A stretch of DNA of 5,905 nt from Paramuribaculum sp. (lineage in GTDB: Bacteria > Bacteroidota > Bacteroidia > Bacteroidales > Muribaculaceae), in contig JAIDKJ010000240.1 in assembly GCA_029051835.1 (NCBI GenBank), forward strand, positions 1 through 5,905, in the 5' to 3' direction. Each line of letters opens with the position of its first letter. Position 1 is the stretch's first letter. Below the pieces are notes generated by a model. That model was not told the origin of the DNA. It worked only from the letters and a program-made list of their open reading frames with translations, and ran no database searches. A program made the translations under genes and the position numbers. Of this stretch, positions 1 through 5,905 are shown piece after piece.

Positions 1-1290
1 CGCGGTCACGGGGTCGATATCGCCGCCAAACTTGGTGAACGATTCAAGCTCGCGGAACTGTGCCTGGTCGATCTTCAGCGTACCGGCCACTTTCTTCATC
101 GACTTGATCTGTGCCGATCCGCCGACACGGCTCACTGAGATACCGACGTTGATAGCCGGACGTATGCCTCGGTTGAACAGTGCTGTTTCAAGGAATATCT
201 GACCGTCGGTGATCGAGATCACATTGGTGGGGATATATGCCGACACGTCGCCTGCCTGAGTTTCGATGATCGGAAGCGCCGTAAGCGATCCGCCACCCTT
301 CACCAAAGGCTTGAGAGGTTCAGGCAGGTCATTCATGTGCGACGCCACCTCCTGATTGTCGATGATCTTGGCCGCACGCTCCAGCAGGCGCGAGTGCAGA
401 TAGAAGATATCGCCAGGATAAGCCTCGCGGCCCGAAGGACGCTTCAATATGAGCGAGATCTCACGGTAGGCCACAGCCTGCTTCGACAGATCGTCATAGA
501 CTATGAGCGCATCGCGGCCTGTATCGCGGAAAAACTCGCCGATCGCCACGCCCGCAAACGGAGCATAGTAGCGCATCGAAGCGGAGTCGGAAGCCGTGGC
601 GGCCACAATAACGGTGTAGTCGAGGGCGCCATGCTGCCGGAGAGTCTCGACAGTGGCGGCCACCGACGATGCTTTCTGACCTATGGCCACATAGATGCAA
701 TACACCGGTTTGCCCGATTCGAACCCTTTGCGCTGGTTGATAATAGTGTCGATAGCGATAGCCGTCTTGCCTATCTGGCGGTCGCCGATTATAAGCTCGC
801 GCTGTCCGCGGCCTATGGGCACCATCGAGTCGATGGCCTTGATGCCGGTCTGCAGCGGCTGCTTCACCGGCTGACGGTAAACCACGCCGGGAGCTTTGCG
901 CTCCAGAGGCAGACGCAGCAGCTCGCCTTCGATAGGTCCTTTGCCGTCGATAGGTTCGCCGAGCACATTGATGACACGTCCCAGCAGACCTTCGCCCACG
1001 GGGATAGAGGCGATCTCGCCTGTACGCTTGACCGACATTCCTTCGGTCACCTTATTGACGTTATCGAGAAGAATCACGCCTACATTGCTCTCCTCAAGGT
1101 TGAGTGCCACACCCGTCACGCCGTTCTCGAACTCTACCAGTTCGTTGGCGCATACGTTGTCGAGACCGTAGACGTGTGCCACGCCGTCGCCGACATCGAG
1201 CACCGTGCCCGTTTCTTCAAACGACACCTTCGAGTTGACGTTTTCAAGCTGCTGCCTGAGCACTTCGGATATCTCGCTGGGATTTATCAT
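1..1290 (-). CDS. atpA: F1Fo ATP synthase subunit alpha, 3' end cut by the window edge
   Basis: Non-catalytic nucleotide-binding subunit of the cytoplasmic F1 head; three copies alternate with three beta subunits. The frame is open from an ATG at 1288-1290 to the window edge, giving 430 residues; the family is usually a little over 500, so roughly the last 80-100 residues (C-terminal helical domain) lie outside. Seen in order: N-terminal beta-barrel (about 25-95), P-loop GDRQIGKT (169-176), the stretch [19 protein letters not shown] (334-352), [11 protein letters not shown] (358-368), and [10 protein letters not shown] (385-394), whose Arg388 matches the arginine finger that reaches into the beta catalytic site. 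A segment around 311-333 before GGGSLTALP is longer than in E. coli, as I recall for Bacteroidetes alpha. The start follows the atpH stop by 12 bases, with no Shine-Dalgarno sequence, and the protein begins [11 protein letters not shown], a normal alpha N-terminus. atpG is expected next, outside the window. Confidence 0.98.
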   Translation of the reverse strand, partial: MINPSEISEVLRQQLENVNSKVSFEETGTVLDVGDGVAHVYGLDNVCANELVEFENGVTGVALNLEESNVGVILLDNVNKVTEGMSVKRTGEIASIPVGEGLLGRVINVLGEPIDGKGPIEGELLRLPLERKAPGVVYRQPVKQPLQTGIKAIDSMVPIGRGQRELIIGDRQIGKTAIAIDTIINQRKGFESGKPVYCIYVAIGQKASSVAATVETLRQHGALDYTVIVAATASDSASMRYYAPFAGVAIGEFFRDTGRDALIVYDDLSKQAVAYREISLILKRPSGREAYPGDIFYLHSRLLERAAKIIDNQEVASHMNDLPEPLKPLVKGGGSLTALPIIETQAGDVSAYIPTNVISITDGQIFLETALFNRGIRPAINVGISVSRVGGSAQIKSMKKVAGTLKIDQAQFRELESFTKFGGDIDPVTA

Positions 1291-1302
1291 CGTGATAGTT
1301 TG

Positions 1303-1851
1303 TTATTTGCTTGATAAGTTGAGTCTAAGTTGTTTGAGCTCGTTGCTCAGGGATGCATCGAGCCGCTCGTTGCCCACGGCCACCGTGAAGCCGCCGATAA
1401 GTTGCGGATTGACCGCCTCGGAAAACTCCACTGTGGCGTTTGCGCCGATATGACGCTCCACAAGAGCCTTCAGGCGTGCCGATTCGGCAGGCTTGAGAGG
1501 ATAGGCGCTTGTGACCGTCACCTCGTGGATATCGTTGGCCTTACGGTAAAGCCCGATATAGGCCAGCGCTATGTCACGGGCCATATCCAGCCGGCGGTTC
1601 TCGGCGAGCAGCTTCAGAAAGTCGGCGTAAACGATGTCCGACTTGTCGGCGGAAGCCGCAGTGACGAGCAATCCTTTCTTGTCGGCGACGCCGACGTATG
1701 GATTGGCAAGTGTCGACTGAAGGCCTCCGTTGGCGGCAAACGAAGCCGCCAGACTCTTCATCATCGTGTAGACACGCTCCTGCACGCCCTTTTCGAGGGC
1801 GAACTCATAAAGAGCCTTGGCATATCGCCGTGGTACGAGTCCTTCGTTCAT
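1303..1851 (-). CDS. atpH: F1Fo ATP synthase subunit delta (OSCP homologue)
   Basis: Stator subunit that sits on top of F1 and ties the alpha subunits to the b peripheral stalk. It is 182 residues, the normal delta length (about 175-185). Two regions identify it: the N-terminal helical-domain start RRYAKALYEFALEKG (8-22), and the C-terminal signature NPQLIGGFTVAVG (148-160) followed by LDASLSNELKQLR, equivalent to the family motif around LIGGF and the following D-x-S. The middle is poorly conserved, which is normal for delta. The ATG at 1849-1851 starts 8 bases after the atpF TGA and the TAA is 12 bases before atpA, so it is embedded in the operon and probably depends on translation of its neighbours. 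No Shine-Dalgarno sequence; the 10 bases AATTGACTGA leading into the start also occur before atpD. Confidence 0.97.
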   Translation of the reverse strand: MNEGLVPRRYAKALYEFALEKGVQERVYTMMKSLAASFAANGGLQSTLANPYVGVADKKGLLVTAASADKSDIVYADFLKLLAENRRLDMARDIALAYIGLYRKANDIHEVTVTSAYPLKPAESARLKALVERHIGANATVEFSEAVNPQLIGGFTVAVGNERLDASLSNELKQLRLNLSSK

Positions 1852-1859
1852 CAGTCAAT

Positions 1860-2357
1860 TCAGTTTTGTTTTTCCATATCGTCCAGCAGACTCTCCACCA
1901 GACGGCTTTGGGCCTTCTCATCGGCCATCTCGCCGCGCACCACCTTGGTGGCTATGTCGACAGCCAGAGCACTCACCTCGTTGCGAAACTGCAACTCGGC
2001 CTGCTTGCGCTCCTGCTGTATCGACAGCTGAGCCTGCTCCATGACCTTGCGAGCCTCCTGCTGGGCAGCCTCGCGGGCTTCGTCGATGATCTGAGTCTTC
2101 ATACGGTCAGCCTCGCGGAGTATCTCCGTCTGATGCTTACGCGCTTCGGCAATGTAACTGTCGGCCTGCTGACGCGCGTTGTCGAGCTGTTCCTTGGCGT
2201 TTTGAGCGTACTCCACTCCCTTGTCGATGAGATCGGCGCGACCCTCCACACCTTTCATAATGGCCGGCCAGCCCCACTTCCACAGAACGAAGAAGAGGAT
2301 GGCAAAAGCCACGAACATCCAGAATATCAGACCAAAGTCAGGCTTGAACAGTTCCAT
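1860..2357 (-). CDS. atpF: F1Fo ATP synthase subunit b (peripheral stalk)
   Basis: Membrane-anchored stalk subunit, normally a dimer, that keeps the alpha/beta head from turning with the rotor. It is 165 residues, close to the E. coli length of 156. Residues 1-8 are a short N-terminal tail; about 9-27 form one hydrophobic membrane helix (GLIFWMFVAFAILFFVLWK), followed by GWPAIM (29-34), the conserved hinge region. From about 37 to the end it is a highly charged helix rich in Ala, Glu, Gln, Lys and Arg, as expected for the right-handed coiled coil. The C-terminus (about 126-165, including VSALAVDIATKVV) is the delta-binding part. There is only one b gene here, with no b' paralogue, so a homodimer is likely. 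The ATG lies 16 bases after the atpE TAA, and a TGA ends the gene 8 bases before atpH. A weak AGG about 7 bases upstream is the only Shine-Dalgarno-like hint. Confidence 0.97.
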   Translation of the reverse strand: MELFKPDFGLIFWMFVAFAILFFVLWKWGWPAIMKGVEGRADLIDKGVEYAQNAKEQLDNARQQADSYIAEARKHQTEILREADRMKTQIIDEAREAAQQEARKVMEQAQLSIQQERKQAELQFRNEVSALAVDIATKVVRGEMADEKAQSRLVESLLDDMEKQN

Positions 2358-2373
2358 CTGTGCCTACTGTTTA

Positions 2374-2669
<296 letters not shown>

Positions 2670-3797
2670 TCATCCTGCCACATGCTGATCGGCCGTCTTG
2701 GCATGATGACCGCCTCCGTGAGCGCCCTCGTCATGCCCCTGCTCCTGACCGAACGATATGAATATCGTAGACAGCATCGTGAACACATAAGCCTGGATAA
2801 AGCTCACCAACACGTCGATCAGAAGCATGAATACCGAGAAACCTACCGAAATCACTGTCATGCCTCCGGTCACCACCGGTCCCATCGCCGCGAAGATGAA
2901 TATCAGCAGCGTCAGCACCAGAATGATCATATGGCCGCCGAGCATGTTGGCAAACAGTCGCACAGTCAGAGCAGCCGGCTTGGTCAGAGCACCGAATATC
3001 TCGATGACAGGCATGATGGGTATCGGGAACTTCAGCCACAGCGGAACGTCGGGCCAGAGTATCTCTTTCCAGTAATGTTTCGTACCGATGACGTTCGTCA
3101 GCAGGAAGGTGAACACCGAAAGCACGAGAGTGACAGCGATATTGCCGGTAAGATTCGCTCCGCCGGGAAACACCACTATCAGTCCCAGAAGGTTCATGTA
3201 AAGAATGAAGAAGAACACCGTCAGCAGATATGGCGCGAACTTCATCGCACGATCCTTGAGTGTCGGCTTGATCACACCGTCGTAGACAAAAGTTATCAGT
3301 GTTTCGACAGCTCCGGTAAACTTACGCGGAGCCTTGTATCCGTTGCGCTTGTGCCATCGTGCCACGTCGAGAATACTCCATATCACCAGCGCCACGGCAA
3401 TGAACAACCCCAGCACATTTTTGGTGATAGATATATCCCACGGCTTGTATTCCTTGCCGTCGATGATCTCAACGATCTTCCCTTTGTACTCGCTGTCGGC
3501 ACCGGCCACTTTGAAAGTGGCATCGCCATCGACATATGTACGGCCATGCTCCACATCCGACGACATGAAGCAGTGCAATCCGTCATGTCCCCACACGATT
3601 ATCGGGAGCGGAATCGACTTTCCGTGACAGAAAGGCACCTCCCAGCCATACCTGTCGCCAAGATGCTCGAAGATGATCTCCTTTGCGTCAACCTTGCCCT
3701 CTTCCGCATCCTCGCCGCCATGAGCTTCAGCCGCCATGCATGGCATTGCGGGCAGCAGGAACACGAAAGACAGTATGATGGCTAAAAGCTTCTTCAT
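2670..3797 (-). CDS. atpB: F1Fo ATP synthase subunit a with signal peptide and extra N-terminal domain
   Basis: Membrane stator subunit that forms the two proton half-channels against the c-ring. The start is the ATG at 3795-3797, two bases after the atpC stop, giving MKKLLAIILSFVFLLP, a typical signal peptide, and 375 residues. The frame could extend to a TTG at 3812 inside atpC, but this would spoil the signal peptide. At 375 residues it is about 100 longer than E. coli a; the excess is a non-membrane domain at about 25-120, expected outside the cytoplasm. Membrane segments lie near 126-148, 187-209, 219-238, 262-306 and 311-349. Arg280 in LTVRLFANMLGGH is the essential stator arginine, and Gln335 in FIQAYVF matches E. 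coli Gln252. His289 and Asp328 fall at the E. coli 219 and 245 sites, an acid/histidine swap as in mitochondria. The last 25 residues hold five histidines. Confidence 0.97.
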   Translation of the reverse strand: MKKLLAIILSFVFLLPAMPCMAAEAHGGEDAEEGKVDAKEIIFEHLGDRYGWEVPFCHGKSIPLPIIVWGHDGLHCFMSSDVEHGRTYVDGDATFKVAGADSEYKGKIVEIIDGKEYKPWDISITKNVLGLFIAVALVIWSILDVARWHKRNGYKAPRKFTGAVETLITFVYDGVIKPTLKDRAMKFAPYLLTVFFFILYMNLLGLIVVFPGGANLTGNIAVTLVLSVFTFLLTNVIGTKHYWKEILWPDVPLWLKFPIPIMPVIEIFGALTKPAALTVRLFANMLGGHMIILVLTLLIFIFAAMGPVVTGGMTVISVGFSVFMLLIDVLVSFIQAYVFTMLSTIFISFGQEQGHDEGAHGGGHHAKTADQHVAG

Positions 3798-3799
3798 GA

Positions 3800-4033
3800 T
3801 CAATAGATACAAACGGATATAACATTATTGTCGACCGACACCAGTCCGCCGCCGACCGGCAGCGACTCGCGCTGGCCGCCGGTGACATACTCGATATTGC
3901 CCGCTGTGAGCACCGAAATGAGCGTAGCATGATTCTGGAGCACAGTAAACTGCCCCATAGCTCCGGGAAGAGCGACCAGCGTCGCTTCGCCCTCGAAGAG
4001 TACGTCTTCGGCCGATATGATCTTCAGTGTCAT
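3800..4033 (-). CDS. atpC: F1Fo ATP synthase subunit epsilon, short form without C-terminal domain
   Basis: Rotor subunit that sits at the foot of gamma and contacts the c-ring. It is 77 residues against about 130-140 in E. coli and Bacillus. What is present is the N-terminal beta-sandwich: MTLKIISAEDVLFEGEA (1-17), then LPGAMGQFTVLQNHATLIS (22-40), matching the family core P-G-x-x-G-x-F-x-V-L-x-N-H, then alternating strands up to VISVCIY. The C-terminal two-helix domain that inhibits ATP hydrolysis in other bacteria is missing. The stop is a clean TGA two bases before the atpB start, with no helical remnant in the following frame, so this is a natural short form, as I recall for other Bacteroidales, rather than a frameshift. 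The ATG at 4031-4033 follows the atpD stop by 60 bases. AGAAGG lies only 2 bases before the ATG, too close for a normal Shine-Dalgarno. Confidence 0.95.
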   Translation of the reverse strand: MTLKIISAEDVLFEGEATLVALPGAMGQFTVLQNHATLISVLTAGNIEYVTGGQRESLPVGGGLVSVDNNVISVCIY

Positions 4034-4093
4034 GCCTTCTGTTGTTTATGCCCGTAAATGCCGGTAGTTGTTAATAAATCACTCAGTCAGGGA

Positions 4094-5608
<1,515 letters not shown>

Positions 5609-5645
5609 TCAGAGTAGATTGTTTTTCGTTGGCGTCAGGCATGCA

Positions 5646-5905
5646 TCAGAAGTGAAGTCCGTAGACCACCACCAGTACCATCAGCACCAGATTGAAGAGA
5701 TTTATAGGGAGCAGATACTTCCATTCGAGCGAAAGCATCTGGTCGATTCTCAGGCGCGGGAATGTCCATTTGAACCAGATGATGATAAACGAGATCACCA
5801 CAGCCTTGCCGACAAACCATATTACCGACGGGATATAGTCCATCACATGGTTGAAGGCATCCCATCCGGGGATATGGAGCGGCATCCATCCGCCGAAGAA
5901 CAGCA
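5646..5905 (-). CDS. nuoH: NADH-quinone oxidoreductase subunit H (complex I), 3' end only
   Basis: Membrane subunit next to the quinone pocket of respiratory complex I. Only the last 85 residues are in the window; the frame stays open to the right edge, so the start is outside. The internal ATG at 5883-5885 is not the true start. Visible are LFFGGW at the edge (family motif LFxGGW), a membrane helix (about IWFVGKAVVISFIIIWFKW), the diagnostic loop WTFPRLRIDQMLSLEWKYL (NuoH consensus: RxxxPRxRxDQxxxxxWK), and a last helix ending in GLHF and a TGA. The C-terminus has normal NuoH length. Hydrogenase-type relatives (EchB/HyfC) are alternatives, but the PRxRxDQ loop favours NuoH. In Bacteroidales nuo clusters as I know them nuoI follows nuoH; here atpD follows instead, 49 bases later on the same strand. 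Confidence 0.9.
   Translation of the reverse strand, partial: LFFGGWMPLHIPGWDAFNHVMDYIPSVIWFVGKAVVISFIIIWFKWTFPRLRIDQMLSLEWKYLLPINLFNLVLMVLVVVYGLHF

Noticed and set aside
337..1314. A 325-codon plus-strand frame opposite atpA.
   Set aside because: Also in register with atpA and explained by absence of TTA/CTA/TCA codons there; atpA is conserved across the whole stretch.
3720..3740. Lipoprotein signal (lipobox) at the cysteine in the AtpB signal peptide (AMPC).
   Set aside because: Pro before the Cys and Ala-Met before that do not fit the lipobox; ordinary signal peptidase cleavage near MAAEA is more likely.
2682..3785. A 367-codon plus-strand frame opposite atpB.
   Set aside because: Same codon register as atpB and same cause. 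The product is full of His, Arg and Gln (for example REDEYQQRQHQNDHM), the expected mirror of hydrophobic codons.
3798..3812. TTG-initiated longer form of AtpB starting inside atpC.
   Set aside because: It adds MYLLI before MKKLL, weakening a classic signal peptide; an ATG two bases after the atpC stop is the natural start.
4034..4093. The 60-base gap between atpD and atpC as a promoter or terminator.
   Set aside because: No stable stem followed by a T-run and no TTTG or TAnnTTTG element; the longest complement is about three bases (CCG...CGG).

Overview
The window is almost entirely one F1Fo ATP synthase operon read on the minus strand, so gene order runs from high to low coordinates: atpD (beta), atpC (epsilon), atpB (a), atpE (c), atpF (b), atpH (delta), atpA (alpha, cut by the left edge at residue 430). 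Upstream of atpD, at the right edge, is the 3' end of nuoH, a membrane subunit of respiratory complex I, on the same strand. No rRNA, tRNA, CRISPR array, insertion sequence or phage gene is visible, and no gap between genes exceeds 60 bases.

The organism is most likely a member of the Bacteroidota, order Bacteroidales. The evidence is the gene order (beta and epsilon first, then a-c-b-delta-alpha, unlike the a-c-b-delta-alpha-gamma-beta-epsilon order of Proteobacteria and Firmicutes). It is supported by a 77-residue epsilon with no C-terminal helical domain, a 375-residue a subunit with a signal peptide and a large extra N-terminal domain, a roughly 27-residue insertion in beta, and the near absence of Shine-Dalgarno sequences. 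By eye the GC content is a little above one half, which would fit Muribaculaceae or a similar gut lineage; this family-level guess is weak.

Layout: nuoH 3' end (5646-5905), 49-base gap, atpD (4094-5596), 60-base gap, atpC (3800-4033), 2-base gap, atpB (2670-3797), very AT-rich 50-base leader, atpE (2374-2619), 16-base gap, atpF (1860-2357), 8-base gap, atpH (1303-1851), 12-base gap, atpA (1-1290, partial). The gamma subunit gene (atpG) is not in the window; in this gene order it is expected beyond the left edge, after atpA. No convincing promoter or terminator is seen, so nuoH and atp may share a transcript.

The products form one machine. AtpB, AtpE and AtpF make the membrane Fo sector (stator a, c-ring, peripheral stalk b). 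AtpD, AtpA and AtpC, with the missing gamma, make the F1 head and rotor, and AtpH joins the b stalk to the head. Residues at the c-ring ion site indicate proton rather than sodium coupling. Complex I is an ion pump, so the nuoH neighbour links generation and use of the ion gradient.

I found no previously undescribed system. The points most worth a second look are the nuoH-atpD junction with no nuoI in between, the minimal epsilon subunit, the cysteine- and histidine-bearing extra domains of AtpB, and the AT-rich leader of atpE.
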